Counted from the stretch's first letter, positions 1-12,039 are shown. The stretch: DNA of 64,000 nt from Coriolopsis trogii (GCA_020543525.1 JAHYIO010000036.1:930001-994000); one strand, 5' to 3'. Notes: generated by a model not told the origin, from the sequence alone. Program-made: numbers and translations.

Positions 1-1365
1 CGACGGTCACGTATGGGACCCATGTCTGATCCCCGGATTTCCTTTCAGCCTTGAAGAGCGCATTATATCTGTGCCCTCAGTGTGACACGGTTCTCTCGAT
101 CACCCACTCATCATCATGTTCGTCAAAGTCAGCAACTTGGGTCTCAAGACAGCCCAGAAAAAGTCTGTTGTCATTCAGCTCATAGATCCACAGCAGGTGC
201 ACGTAGAAGACAGGGTGCATGTCTTAGGATTTCAAGTTGGATGGTAGATCTATAAGGTATGAGTAGTTTCCATAGTCCCTCCTCAATATCTTGTATGGCC
301 CAATGTACTTTGGTGCAAGCTTACAAGCATATCCTTTAGGTAGTTTGATGTTCTTAGCAGAAATGTATACCAAGTCTCCTACAACAAAGGGTGCTGCATG
401 CTGTTTGCCATACAGGTCTGCTTCATATGTGTGGTGAGAATGCTGTTGTGCATGGCCATAACGGTTGTCTTGACCTGCTGCGCATAGGCATGAACACCAG
501 GATACTCATCAGCAGTAGTGTCATTCCACACCATCAAGCAAGGCATCTGCCCGGTGTTGAGGAAGAAAGGTGCATAGCCCATAGTAGATCACGCTAGTTT
601 GATTGCAAACTCAATGCCTGGCAACTTACTATCCCAATCTTTCTAATTAGGTAGGATACACTGCCAGAGCATCTGGGTACCGTCCAATTAGCACGTTCAG
701 TTGAGCCATCCGACTTGGGGTGCACTTGACTGCACAACTCAATACCCATCAGGCAGTGCAAATGCAACCAGAAGGAACTTGTAAAAAGCACGTCTCGGTT
801 GCTAACTATGGCACGAAGTAAGCCATGATGCTTATAGATCTTGGAAAAGACTAATTCTGCTGTTTCTTTTGCAGTATAGTCGTCTCTACAGGGGACCAGA
901 TGTACCATACCGGTCAGCAAGCAGATAATCATGGTGATCATATTGAACGTTCCATGGCAGTTCGAGGACTTGGGCAGTGGCCCAACAAAGTCAATTCTGA
1001 TCACCTTCCAAGGTATGGTAGGTGCTACTAGTGGGTTAAGTTGCCCATATGGTTGCTGGTTATTTGGCTTGCTTTGCTTATATGTCTGGCAGGTCTCACA
1101 GTATTTCTGCACGTCCGCAGCCATGGTTTTCCACCAGAAGTGGTCCCGAAGTAGGCTCAAGGTCTTGTAGGTACCAAGATAAGCAAGTAGTGAATGTGCA
1201 TGTAGAATGACCAGCTCCCAGATGCTCCGTCCGTTGTGCAGGGCCTCTGGAATGCATAAGAGCTCACGACCATTTTCTTTTAGGTATACCAGTCCGTCTG
1301 CAATGTGGAAATTCTTGAATTCTTTAGGCTTATCAATGATCTCTTTGAAGAACAGTCAGGCGAGT
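1..1365 (-). pseudogene. gypsy-1 integrase (decayed, cut by window edge)
   Basis: Degenerate integrase of a Ty3/gypsy retrotransposon, read right to left. The HHCC zinc-binding module lies at about 1240-1060 (a HAHSLLAYLG segment followed by CETCQTYKQSK). It is followed by the catalytic core with IDFVGPLP (first Asp), VSNRD (where the family has SDRD, so the second catalytic Asp is Asn) and DGSTERAN (Glu kept). Further on are the C-terminal GYAPFFLNTG segment (582-379) and an APKYIGPYKI / DDEWVIERTVSH stretch (about 340-60) resembling the chromodomain-like tail of these elements. Frame breaks occur near 590 and 380 and there is at least one stop near 210. The tail runs off the window at position 1, so the 3' LTR lies outside. 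Family assignment is firm; activity is excluded by the lesions. Confidence 0.85.
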
Positions 1366-1391
1366 ATTTATTTTACTCTTCAATTCCTCTA

Positions 1392-1865
1392 TTAGATTGA
1401 TGCATCTGCTATACTAACAGCAGGCTTTTCCTTTTGCAGATGCTCTGCCGCTCCTGCTCCATGTTGCTCAAATTCTTGGCTATTACTCCCACCCTCCTGT
1501 CGGACCTCATAGGGGCTGTGGAGAATGACACACTTAATATGCTTTGCAAATTCCTTTGCAGTCTTAGGCTGACTGCTTTCCACTAGAATAGGGGGCTTAC
1601 AAGGTGCATGCGCCCTTTGCTCCTTAGTTGGTTTAGCTGACAGGCCCGCAACCACCACTGTCTCAGCAGGGGAGACATATGCAGCACATTCAGGAGGAGC
1701 ACTGGCCTGCTTTGCCCCCATTGGCTCGGAATTCACAGGCACGGCGGATGAGGATGTAGTGGAGGTGAGTGCCGCCTGCATATGTGTGACTTTCATCATA
1801 TTATTCCAGCTTCTATTGTTGTGACCATACGTATAAATGGGTGTGATGCATGTGCGCTGCATCAC
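1392..1865 (-). pseudogene. gypsy-1 RNase H-integrase spacer
   Basis: Open stretch on the same strand as, and just upstream of, the integrase. It is Ala/Pro/Ser/Glu rich with a TAKEFAKHIKCVILHSP segment of the kind found between RNase H and integrase in agaricomycete gypsy polyproteins. It fixes the order of the minus-strand parts: this spacer should directly follow RNase H, yet RNase H is found next to it on the opposite strand. No catalytic residues are expected here. Assignment is by position and sequence style. Confidence 0.55.
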
Positions 1866-3760
1866 TGGCAGACTTTATTAGTCTGAGGGTCACGCAGCAA
1901 CTGAACATTTGCTCACATGAACTCGAGCTGTTGCCCATCCACTCGGGCTCTCGTGCGAACGTCAATGTTGGCTGTAAAGCTGTGTTAGAATATCAGAATA
2001 TCAAGGAGGAATGGTACTTTGATGTGCTTGGTGTCAATTATGACATCATTCTTGGGACACTGTTCTTGCACCAGCAACAGATAACGATCAGATTCAACCT
2101 GGCAAAGGTTATTGTGGGCAGTAGGACCACTGTTCCTATAGAAGGCAGTCAGCAGCATGTTGTCAAGTCTCTTGCAGCAGAGAGAAAGCGCGGCAAATGT
2201 TGCGTGAGTATGCAGCTGATATTTGCAAGGATGCGAGCGACTCACCTCTACTGCCATTCCAGGCTATCAACCATGCAATCCCACTCAAGGATCCTTCCAT
2301 GATCTACAAAACTCGACAGGTTAGATGTCCAGACCCGTTGTTTTCCACGTGGCTGAAAAAGAGCTCTGCTTACCACAAGTCCGGCCAGTGGAAGTTCACT
2401 ACTGCGTGGAACACATCTCTGATGCTGCTTCTCACAAAGCTGGGCACAGGCATGAAAGGTATCCCACTGAAATTGCATGTGGTCTGTGATTTGCGTAAGC
2501 ATAATGCGAACACAATGAAAATGTTCTCACCCTTGCCAGACATGGAGAGCATCCTCCATCAAATTGCACGAAAGCCGTTCCAGTCACTGATAGATGGCAA
2601 GATGCCTATGAGCAAATCCGAGTGGCACCAGAGCTGATGAGTGCACTGCAATGACAACACCTAATGGGAATATTGTCAGCCTCATGCTTCAGCAAGGTGA
2701 TTGTAATGCAGTAGCGACGTACCAGACCTTGATAAACTATATCTTTGCGCCTCATATTGGTAACTTTATCTTCCCATATTTGGATGACCTCCCAATCACA
2801 TTGGACACACTTGAGGAGCATATTCAGCACTGTAAAATTGTCATAGATATTCTTTGACACGAGCAGCTGTATATCAGCGCGTTGAAGCTTCACTTCCTTA
2901 TGTTCAGGGCATCTGAATGGACCCGGACAAGGTGGATTCTGTGCTCAATTGGAAGGTGCCGACCACATGCAAGCTTCTCTGAGGGTTCTTTGGCTCCATG
3001 GGCTTTCTTGCAGACAATGTGGCTACGATCTGGCTTCCTATGGGGGTCCTGTCAAGCCTGACAGGAAATGAGGTTAGTTTCCATTGGGGACCAACTGAAC
3101 AGTGTGCGTTCAAAGAGATCAAGTGGCTGGTTCATACGCACTGCACATACCACCGAAAGCCTCTCGACTACTCCGTGATAGCACCTTGCATTTGGCTTGT
3201 AACCAATGGCTTGATGGCAGGGATTGCTGGTATAGTAGTGCAAGGCCCAGACTGGCGGAATGGGCAGTGGCGGCATTCTTCTCTGTGAAGTTGACCAATG
3301 CGCAATAGAACTATCCTGTGCATGAAATAGAGATGTTAGCAGGTGTTGAGGCCATGCTTCAGCACCGAGACATACTGCAGGGCTGCCACTTTACATAGGT
3401 CATGGACCATAAGGGTCTCGTGCATCTAATGCACCAGCCAAATCTGTCCGGCTGACTGGCTCATTGGTTTGAAAAGAACTCTGAGTTTGACTTTGAGGTT
3501 GAGTACATTCCGGGGGTGGACAATGTCCTTGCAGATGCGCTATCTTGTATCTACAACTCTGATGCACCTGGTACAGTCCGTGCACTGGCTGAATATGTTG
3601 CACATGACGAGACGGACGAGTTCCCAGCCTGCCTCAAAGCGCTTGCTATCTTTTTTCCAGTCCTAACATCTGTGGAGGCATCAGCTATTATACCAGCACC
3701 ACCGCGAGTGACCCGCACATGGAGCTGCCGCATTGTGCTGTACTACAAGCGGAGCAGGTA
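1838..3760 (+). pseudogene. gypsy-1 protease-RT-RNase H block, inverted
   Basis: Degenerate pol segment on the plus strand, opposite to gag and integrase on either side. In order: protease C-terminal half (SLADFI, then YDIILGTLFL at about 2040), the RT N-terminal part with PLPPF-like and INHAIPL segments (about 2230-2290), RT palm (ACDLRK-like, LMLQQGDCNA at about 2690), an intact YLDD active-site box (2777-2788), thumb, RNase H (ending VLADALSCIY, about 3525-3555) and a short linker. The protease D-T/S-G motif is not recognisable at the left edge. Several frameshifts and stops (for example at 2637 and 2858) make it non-coding. The content is exactly what is missing between the flanking minus-strand gag and integrase, so an internal inversion is more likely than a second element. 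Confidence 0.8.
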
Positions 3761-6726
3761 TGTCAACTGCATTGCATTGTACGACTACTAACCAGTCGAT
3801 ACTGCTAGGGTCTGGGTCATAGAATAGGTCTGTTAGCTTGCCCTCCAGCTCATCGCAGGAGAAGGGTGGCAACTCATTAAGCATCTCCACCCGCTCTACC
3901 GCTTGCATCAAATGATGGTTTGCTATTAGCAGCCGCTTGCCATAGGACTCCACATGGAACCGCTCGATTTTCACTTCAGAGAAGCTGTCTGGCCATATAG
4001 GCCACAGTTTGTGCTCATTCAAGGAAAACTGCATCCATACTTCAAGTACATCACCCATCGGAGCTGATCCATTGTCTGTAATGGTTGACAAGTCCGCTGC
4101 AAATAGGTCTGCCAGCATCAGCTGGAACCAGGCTACCACATTGAAGTCCAGGTCCTCGAGAAGTGAGTTTTCCATCCTCTGTTGGGAGAACATCCGACTT
4201 TAAGGTGAGATTTCTAGACCAAATACTCAATGTGAACTGGCCACTAACTACCATGATTTTCCCCTCATTGGGACCCTCCTGAGGCAGGTACAGCCGGAAG
4301 AAATTCAATAGGTACACGGCGTGTAGCGCAAAGATTTCAGGCACAAACAACTGCAAGTGGCCTTCCACAGGAAGATGTGGCAAGATGACCTCGTTGAGAT
4401 CACCTCAGCCTCTGGTTTACCCTGAACTACATCTGCAGGTATGTTTAGGTCCACATCTCCTATGCAGAATTCATCTGACCTGCAAACTGTATGTAGCCAG
4501 GCTGCCATGGAATCCAGGCACTCGCCAATCAATTTATTTGCACCATAGTACTTTGCTAGCATAGACAATGTATCATCCATGTCTTGCTCATGTATTAAAC
4601 CCTCGGAACAGCTTCTTGCAGTTGCATGTGAAGCTGCGCAATGGTCTGAATAACATGAAGCCTCCATTACAAAGTCTGAGACCGATCAGGCATGGAGTCT
4701 GTAATGGACTTGCAGTCCCATGAATCAGGTGGGCTGCCATTGATGATCATGTCCGCATCCTCAAGCCCTATGCTGATATAATTGAACTCCACACCTTCAA
4801 TGCGCACAGTGGATTCGGCAAGAGTGCACTGTCTCTCTATATCTTCAAAGTCAATCTCATTGTTGTATGAAGATCCAGGAGGTGCGCCCTTTGTGTTGGA
4901 CCTCGCGCAGTTCTGCTTTTGGTAGTTGTGACTTACATGCCTGGTTTTGCAGCACACGAAGCATTTGCCCACTGCACGCAATTCATCATGCTCTTTCACA
5001 GACAAAGGTGCGTTACCCTGTGCACGATAGTTTGACTGATTTGCTTGGACAGCAGGACTATTGAATGACCTTTGTGGTGGTGCATCTCGATGCCTATCGC
5101 TCGGTCTGTGATCCTGGTGAGTGTTTCTCCCGTCTCTGTTTGGATGCTAACCACCTGAATGTCTAGAGCTCTGACCATGCGAGCGAGACAAGCTCTGCTT
5201 AGGCTTGCAAGTTGGCAGTGGAATCCCGCAGTCAGTCTTTGCGATGTCCCAAGCTCACAGCATGTGCAGTAGCCTGTGCATGCTCAATGATCTTTGCCTC
5301 CGCTTGGACAATGGCCCAGCTGGAGGTTGTGGGATTGAGGTGCATATGCCACAGGTCCACCTGGATACTAACCTTGAGGCCATACCACAGCCACTCTACT
5401 CGGGTCTCCGCTGAGACAGTGCCAACCATCAGGAAGAGGCCGTTGAGTTCATGAATGAACTTGCAGACACTCCGGTCTCCTTGCTTCACACCCTGGAGTT
5501 TGACTCCCATCCGCTGGCGGAAATCGACATGAAAACAGTAGTTGAATAGTTCTACTAGAACATCGTGCAGGGACAACGCTCGCAGGGAGATCAAGATTGT
5601 ATTCACATAGAATTTATATGCATTGTCTGTAAGGAACTGCAAAATGGTCACAGCATGCCGAAACTGTCTATGTATGCGGTGACCTCCTGTACAAACATGT
5701 GAAATACCTGTGCATCCGGTGCACCATCATATGGCTTCGGCTTGTGAGGCTTCAAGACTGGGACATGAGCACGGTGCAGTTTCTGCAGCATCGTGAGCTG
5801 CTTCCTCTGCTTGCGCTGCCACTCCTTACGGTGCCTATGTTCGTGCTGCTTCCGGTAGGTCTTGTCATCCTCATGTTCCCAAAGCACACTACCTTCTGAT
5901 GATGATGATGATATGAAGATGAGTCTGAGGGCTCCGGAGATCCACCACGACCATGCCTATGTTGGCTGGTCAGGTTCTAAAAGCCTTGTCCTAGGTAGCT
6001 CGTTGGAGCCACCTGATTGACTGGCCATAGTGCATTTGTGAAGGTGATTCTTATATCGGGCTTATTGAGCTTGTCGCATAGTAGTGTGAACAAGTATATT
6101 AGCAGGGCTATTGTACTCAGATACATGAGACTTCCCCTTGCGGGGCAGTGCTACCGAAGTAGAGGGTGAGTGTGACTCTACATAGGGTGCGGGATGCCTC
6201 GCGCGCCACTGCACATCCTTATCCCGCATAGTGGACAACCCAGTGTCTGTCAAGGACAAGCTCAGCCCTTGTCCAAAGAGTCCTATTTCACTATAGGGCT
6301 CGGAGTGTTGGGCATGTTCGTCCTGTTGCTACCTGCTTGCAAGCACAGCTGCATCTCTGACAGCTGACGCTGCAGGTGCTCTATCTGTTCTTGTATTTCC
6401 TGCAATCGCACAGCGTCCACAACGGATCCCACCTCACTAACAGCCTGTTCAGAGTGGACGGGCGCGGGCATATTATACGCTTTACCTGTGCTCTTCTCCT
6501 GGTCGGCTGCCTCATTATCGGACGAGTTGGGGATGGGGGCCGTGGACTCACGTGCCCTCCAGCTATCATTGGGAGGGGCAGTCTTGGGGCTATTCATCCG
6601 TTTCACAACATATTTTTCAAATCCACGGTGCTGAGCTTCGGGATCAAGCTTATCCGGGTCTATCCTGGCTGCTCCCCAGTTTGAGGGGTCAACAGCCTTC
6701 CCTTTATGGAAGCTCTGCAAGTTCAA
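3681..6726 (-). pseudogene. gypsy-1 gag and pre-protease region
   Basis: Decayed gag of gypsy-1, minus strand, in several broken frames. The N-terminal part (6726-6283) has a GKAVDPSNWGAA segment and a short coiled coil (LQEIQEQIEHLQRQL). Next come a basic stretch and the start of capsid (PKPYDGAPDAQVFHMFV, about 5745), the capsid body (5651-5232) and a damaged CCHC zinc knuckle at about 4965-4905 (CFVCCKTRHVSHN, last Cys replaced by Tyr). A further acidic region runs to 3681 and ends with LTDLFYDPDPSSIDW, a segment that in related elements sits just before the protease. The first residue falls on TTG at 6726; no good ATG is evident. Stops and frame changes at about 5650, 5230, 4667 and 4193 show it is dead. 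Confidence 0.75.
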
Positions 6727-7381
6727 AGTCCCTTCTTGGGACTGACACTCTCATCATTAGAGCTTGCATCATGCAGGTTCATAGACAGCATGTGCATGTG
6801 TGGCGACACATCTCTCTGGATATGCAGCCCAGGCCCGCGTCTCTTACGTCAGACCTTCTGCCATCCGTCACTGTTGGTACTCAGTGCGGCAGGCGTCGAA
6901 GTTACCCCTGACGTCTCAGGCGGTGTGTGTGTGTGGGGGGGGGGGGGGGGGGGCAGAAGAAAATTGGTTTTCAGCGTGGGATACTACACACGTAGGGTTT
7001 TCTGTATGTGCTCCGCCATGCGGCGGCACTGGCACAGTCTCCTCATATTGGTCCAGCCGAGGGAGGCCTTGGAGCAGTAGATGCTCTGGAAAAGGGGGTA
7101 GTACCGCCCTGGATAGTGCCTTTGCTTGGGAGTGAGAATAGGGAACTGGCGAATGATTCTGAGTTGAGAGATGTGTTATTTCCTCACCGGGTATACCCTG
7201 TTGCTGAACAGACTTGGCTGCCGCAGCAGTGCTATGAAGTGTGTAGCATGGAGGCATGGTAAGGGAGATTTTCTTCGAGACTTGAGATAAAGACTCGAGA
7301 TATTTTTGGTAGTTGTTGAAGTGCCGGCAGCTGGAGGTTAATCAGACCCAGGTAGCTAGACACAGTTAGACCATTGAGGAG
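6727..7381. other. gypsy-1 leader / intergenic, no gene seen
   Basis: Should contain the 5' leader and perhaps the 5' LTR of gypsy-1 (minus strand), but no TG...CA pair with matching target duplications was identified. The stretch at about 7255-7290 contains a GGGAGATTTTCTT segment that recurs at about 25,950, suggesting a shared leader fragment. No supported coding region. Confidence 0.4.
6921..6953. repeat. (GT)n followed by a run of 19 G
   Basis: A short GT repeat passes directly into an uninterrupted run of 19 guanines (6935-6953). Such runs can form quadruplexes and are prone to sequencing and length error. Confidence 0.9.
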
Positions 7382-7656
7382 TCACGACGGGCAACGGCGT
7401 ATGCCACCCCCCAGAACAGGCCAGGAAGATTGCCGGGATTGGTCTCCTGTTCCGGGCAAGAATACTCTCGTGACATCACCAGAGCGCCAAATAAAAAGGA
7501 TTCGAACTCCGAAAAGCCCATTAGTCCCAGCTGCTTATTGGCCTTACCCAGATTCCGGCACGATCTCCGAAGATATTCTGGACCAGAACAGGAGACCAAT
7601 ATCGGCAATTTCCCCGGCCTGTTCAGGAGGGCGGCTTTGGCCATTGCCCGTCGTGA
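7382..7656. repeat. foldback (inverted) repeat, about 84-bp arms
   Basis: Left arm 7382-7463 and right arm 7573-7656 are imperfect reverse complements: TCACGACGGGCAA at the outer left matches TTGCCCGTCGTGA at the outer right, and GGTCTCCTGTTC matches GAACAGGAGACC inside. The loop is about 110 bp. It has the form of a small foldback/MITE; no clear flanking target duplication is visible. Confidence 0.7.
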
Positions 7657-8106
7657 GTTAAGCGGAGAGAAAGATCAAGTTGGAGAAGGTAAAGGGGAAA
7701 CCAGATAGACAGATAGAGAGTAAAGCAAATAGAGGGGAGGGGTTGTTTGAGGTGATATGGTCTTGTTGATAGACCAGTACTGTCAAAAAGATGTGACAAT
7801 GGCAATTGTCGGAGTTGGTGCAGGTGGGTGCCTAAGTTCAAAAGGACAGGTTTTAAGGACTGTTGATTGACACAAAGACGCTGGGATATGTAGTATACAG
7901 GGAGTCCTTATATATGCAGGATTCAGTGATGCCAAGACACGGATTTCTAAAGAGTGAGTAAGTCATAAGAGAGAGATGACAAAGATATTGGAAGTCTGAT
8001 GGGTCATGTGACGGGACTATAGTAAGTTGAACCAGATTAGACGCCTAGCCCATTACACAACGCAGTCCTCACCACGCACGGAGGGCGAAGGACTACAGAC
8101 TAATTT
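7657..8106. other. non-coding, LTR-like edge at about 8057
   Basis: No gene seen. The segment ending CCCATTACA at 8057, read from the minus strand as TGTAATGGGCTAGG, looks like an LTR start just downstream of the gag remnant at 8107-9254. The other LTR edge and target duplications were not found, so this is only a suggestion. Confidence 0.3.
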
Positions 8107-9254
8107 TTTGTCTCTGCCGGGGCAGCGGTGAGGGTTCTGGCTTGGGCTGCTTGGGCCTTGGCCGCCAAAGAGGTCTTCTTTGGGCAGGTGTTTGCAACAT
8201 GTCCGGACCTACCACAGAACAGGCAGAGGTTGTTCATAAAGCGATGTTAATGCTCCTCCTGCATGAGCTTCCCGTCCTTGCCCAGCTTACTGCAGTATGG
8301 CTTTGGCGTTGACTTCGCCAGAGTCTTCTGGTTCTGATTGGCCGGGGCCTTGGCAGGGTTGGAGGGCATCGAGTGACCCCTAGAGTTTTCAGAGGTCTTC
8401 ACGGAGGCTGAACTCTTTATGTCAGAGGACTTGGTAGGCTGGGAGTTAGTGGCCTCCCAGGCTTGCTCTGCTTGGTGTTCCCAGTACTAGTGGTCCAGAG
8501 CCTGAGTGAGCTTCTGGAGTTTATGGAGGTCATCTGTTTACCAACTTCAGAGATGCGGTCCTTGAGCTGGGACAGAAGTCCAGTGTAGAATTGGTAGCGG
8601 AGTGCATTGAGCCCCCAGTTCACCTGTGTAGCGAGTTGAGTGAACTGAGTGATGTATTTTGTGATGTGTTGGGATTTGAATATCTGAAGATTCATAAGCT
8701 CATGCTCTGCAGCACCAGTCGCATCGTAGGGCCCAAAGTTGAGATGGAGTTCATCTTGGAAAGCCTGGTGTTCCATCATGAAGGTTGGCAGATTGGCAGT
8801 GGCTCCTTCTAGAAGGTACGGTTCAAACCACTGGAGCGCGGTCCCTCGGAGGTAGGAGATTGCGTAGGTGACCTTTTTCTGGTTGGAGGGATAGGTCTTA
8901 GGCCGAGCCATGAAAACCAACTCCAGCTGCACCAGGAAAGTTCGGAGTTTGGTAGCATCCAACCCATCAAAGATGTTGGGGTCCCGAGCGTTGTTCCATT
9001 CATTGAGCTCCTTCTCCGGCTTGCTCTGCCCCAGGGTTTGAGCAAGTAGAGCGATGGCGTTGGTGAGGGCGTCACCAGTCGGGGGAGCTGCAGGAGGTGC
9101 ACTGATCTGAGTCAGGCTGGGTGTCCTCTGAGGAGGGGCCTGGGGTTGACCCACTACTCGAGTCGGAGTTAACCAGGGTTTGGGTCAAGATGGGCACTGT
9201 GATTCGGTGCACCGTAAAACCGGTGAACCGTTCTGCAGTGTTAGACATGGCAAA
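8107..9254 (-). pseudogene. gag of a third gypsy family
   Basis: Gag-like protein, minus strand. It starts MSNTAERFTGFTV at 9245, then needs a frame change near 9130 into a 245-codon stretch (9154-8417) that carries a retrotransposon capsid fold (IFDGLDATKLRTFL, YLRGTALQWFEPYL, ITKYITQFTQLA). After another frame change near 8470 there is an intact CCHC zinc knuckle, CLFCGRSGHVANTC, at about 8220-8178, followed by a Lys/Ala-rich tail ending near 8107. It differs from the gag of gypsy-1 and gypsy-2. No protease or RT follows, so it is a deletion remnant or a gag-only non-autonomous copy. Confidence 0.75.
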
Positions 9255-9835
9255 TACTCAGCTTGAGTTCTGATATACTGCTTGGGGTGTAGTACAACTG
9301 CTCGAGGTTGTCATCGGCATTACCTGGTGATCCAAGCGGCATAAAAGAGCATCTGCGCATCCATTCGAAGTCCCTGGCTTGTGCGAGGTGAAGTCGAAGT
9401 GGGACAGATAGAGTGCCCATCTGGCCTGTTGGCAGGTCAGATGTTGTGCGCATTTCCACTACTTGGGGTTCTTGTGGTCTGACTAGATTTCAAATGTCTG
9501 GGGCAGACCCCCTAGATAGTGTTGCCATACCTCAAGAGCATGAATAATCACTAGTATGTCCTTGTTGTAGATCTCATAGTTGCACTCTGCATTGGACATG
9601 GACTCTGAGTGGTATGCAATTGGGTGCCATTTGCCATCGTCCTGTAGCTGTGCAAGGACCCTGCCTGTGCCAGCCACCCAGCCCTCAATATCCAGAATAG
9701 CATTGTGTATAATGATACAGTATGAAACCCACTAGCAGTGTATGACTTGCATGATTGTTGACCTGAATATGTAAACCACACAAAGATTGCCCGCAACCCT
9801 TTAAAGCACCCATATAATGCTCTGACTGGACTCAA
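9255..9835 (-). pseudogene. gypsy RNase H fragment
   Basis: RNase H domain fragment of a Ty3/gypsy element, minus strand. Recognisable segments are RVLAQLQDDGKWHPIAYHS (about 9660-9600), CNYEIYNKDILVII, SDHKN (about 9480) and QQARWALYLSHFDFT (about 9435-9390), then a degraded ADAL/DH stretch. It breaks off at about 9260 where the gag of the neighbouring remnant starts on the same strand, so integrase is missing. The two pieces form a chimeric junction between retrotransposon fragments. Stops (EI*SDHK) show decay. Confidence 0.75.
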
Positions 9836-10487
9836 AGGTGGGAAATATACTTGTTAAAGAGGGCATTACAAGGGATCAAGATATGTGGGTTGCTTATCAA
9901 CAGGGATGGTGCAAGAGTTGACTATATATGCCAAGTTTGCCCGTGCAAACTCCTTTACTCTAAGGAACCAGGCAGAATATTTGGCTGCTCCTGTGTGATC
10001 AAACACAACAGAGTTGTGGACAGACCCAGTGTTCCCAACTGGTGTGGTCAATAATACACAAATTCAATAGCATATTGCCAATCTGAACATATTATAACCA
10101 GATTGAGAAATAAAAACCAGCATAAAACATACCTGTGCATTAAGACCATAGTTGCACTTCTGCATATAGTATACATCACTATCTAGCCCAGGCTGTGCAT
10201 AAAAGACAATAATTGTACCATTATATATCAAGGCCTGACAAACACATTATGGAGGGACATTGATCATCTCCTAACAGTGGTCTTATAGCCTTTAACTGAT
10301 CCTTCTAAATACCCAGCCCACTGGGTCACATTTTGAACAGATACCCCATTGCTGTAGCACTCCATGCAATATATAGATAGAGTGTTATAGCTAGCTGGAT
10401 CTGCACAGAAGCTTGAGGGATATTGGACTAATTGTGGAAGACAGGGTGTTAGACCAATAAGCACATCGACATATGGTGATACAAATA
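9836..10487. other. AT-rich sequence, no gene seen
   Basis: Host sequence or older repeat into which the Tc1 element inserted. Short ORFs are present on both strands but none shows a recognisable domain. Confidence 0.5.
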
Positions 10488-10513
10488 CAGTAGCAGTCAA
10501 AAATAATGCCCAC
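10488..10513 (+). repeat. left TIR of Tc1 element
   Basis: Begins CAGTAGCAGTCAAAAATAAT; pairs with 12040-12065. Preceded by TA. Confidence 0.93.
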
Positions 10514-10785
10514 CCCTCTGAGATCATGTACTTCCCTACAATGTACATATGTTTTAAGTTAGTGAATATATGCATATACATGCATGTAGAGAAACAGTAC
10601 CATATAGCCTTATTGCATAGAGTCCCTTGGCCTGCAAGCATGAGAATATAAGAGCACTTATTTTGGGGCCAGCCAGTGCACAAGCCTCCACTGCATTCCT
10701 CTGCTCGTTCTCTGCCAACAACAGCCACTATCACTACACCACTTTAATATCTTGCATCACCCCCTTTCACACTTCTTGTCTATAC

Positions 10786-11799
10786 TCATGGTTAAGTGCA
10801 CACCTACCAAGTGAGCCTGCATCATCATTGCTCTTCGTAACCCTATCCATGGTTTCCCCCAGTCTTTCACAGAAACTGGCCAGCTGCTCAAGCTGGAATG
10901 TGGCACAGCATGCACAGAACCCTGACTATTACTACTAATACCCCATTCTGGCTGACCTTATGTTCTTTCCTCTCAAGACACTCATTATGCTGCCCTTGCT
11001 ATCAGAAGAGGGTCCACTCGTGATGCAACTAATGCTTAGCACCAGCTGTTCCCTGATGTTAGTGCTGCACTGTATGTTGGAGGCTTTGTGAGCAGGGCCT
11101 TTATAGGCAGGTGTGGCAGGCCAAGCCATATCTCAAGCCAATGTATGTGGGGAAGTGGAAGAAGTGGGCAGAGAAGCATGCAGATTGGGGGTTGGATTGG
11201 TGGAAGGGTGTATGGTTCTCAGATGAGACAAAGGTCAATCTCTTTGGCTCAGATGGGAGGCAGTACTGCCATAGAAGGGTTGGGGAGGAATTTCTGGACA
11301 GGAATATCTAAAGTAGAAGATCAAGCATGGTGGAGGCAGTTTGATAGTCTGGGGATGTATCACTCCTTCTAGCATTGGTCACCTACACTGGGTTGTAGGG
11401 AACATGGACTTAGAATAGTACTGCTCTATTATGGAGTAGTCTCTTCTGAGTACCATCCAAGACTACTCCTCTTCCCCTGGCTCCTTCCTCTTCCAGCAGG
11501 ACAATGATTCAAACCTATGATCAAGGTCTATGCAGCACTGGTTACATGACCACAATATTCCCCTGTTGGACTGGCCCCCTAACTCATCTGACATGAACAT
11601 TATAGAGCATGTCTAGAACCAGCTCAAGCTTTGTGTTAGCAAGTGTTGCCCTCTTCCTAAGAATCTGGACCAGTTATGGACAGTGGTATAGCAGGAGTAG
11701 TATGGACTTCATACTTCTTACATTTAGCAGCATTATGAGACTCTTCCTGATTGTGTACACTCTCTTAGAGCTACTTGTGGCTCTTATACATGGTACTAG
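10786..11799 (+). pseudogene. Tc1-type DD34E transposase (broken)
   Basis: Transposase that would cut and rejoin the element at its TIRs. Visible in order: an N-terminal helix-turn-helix-like region (about 10786-11090, with a stop and frame changes), YLKPMYVGKWKKWAE, then the catalytic core with FSDETKVNLFGSDGR (first Asp, about 11218), KHGGGSLIVWGC (about 11318), FLFQQDND (second Asp, about 11500) and SSDMNIIEHV (Glu, about 11600). Thirty-four codons separate the second Asp and the Glu, giving the DD34E spacing of Tc1. The C-terminal end is CGSYTWY-stop at 11797-11799. In-frame lesions include several TAG codons (for example E-TAG-YCS, HV-TAG-NQL, VV-TAG-QEW, YI-TAG-QHY). The start is taken at the ATG at 10786. 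Confidence 0.88.
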
Positions 11800-12039
11800 A
11801 CTAGGCTTAGTTTTGTGCTAATTTTATTTCAATTTTTTATTTACTTGTACTGCACTACTTAGAGTAGTAAAATCACAGTCATCCAATCCTTACTTATACA
11901 ACCCCTTCAATTCAGTCTCAAACTATATGTTTCTTTTTTTGCATGATGGACCATATGGTAAGCTATTATTATGCAACAAAAGATATACTTTATATATGTA
12001 TTTGCATGAGAAATATTTAATCTTTATGTGTGAAGCACA

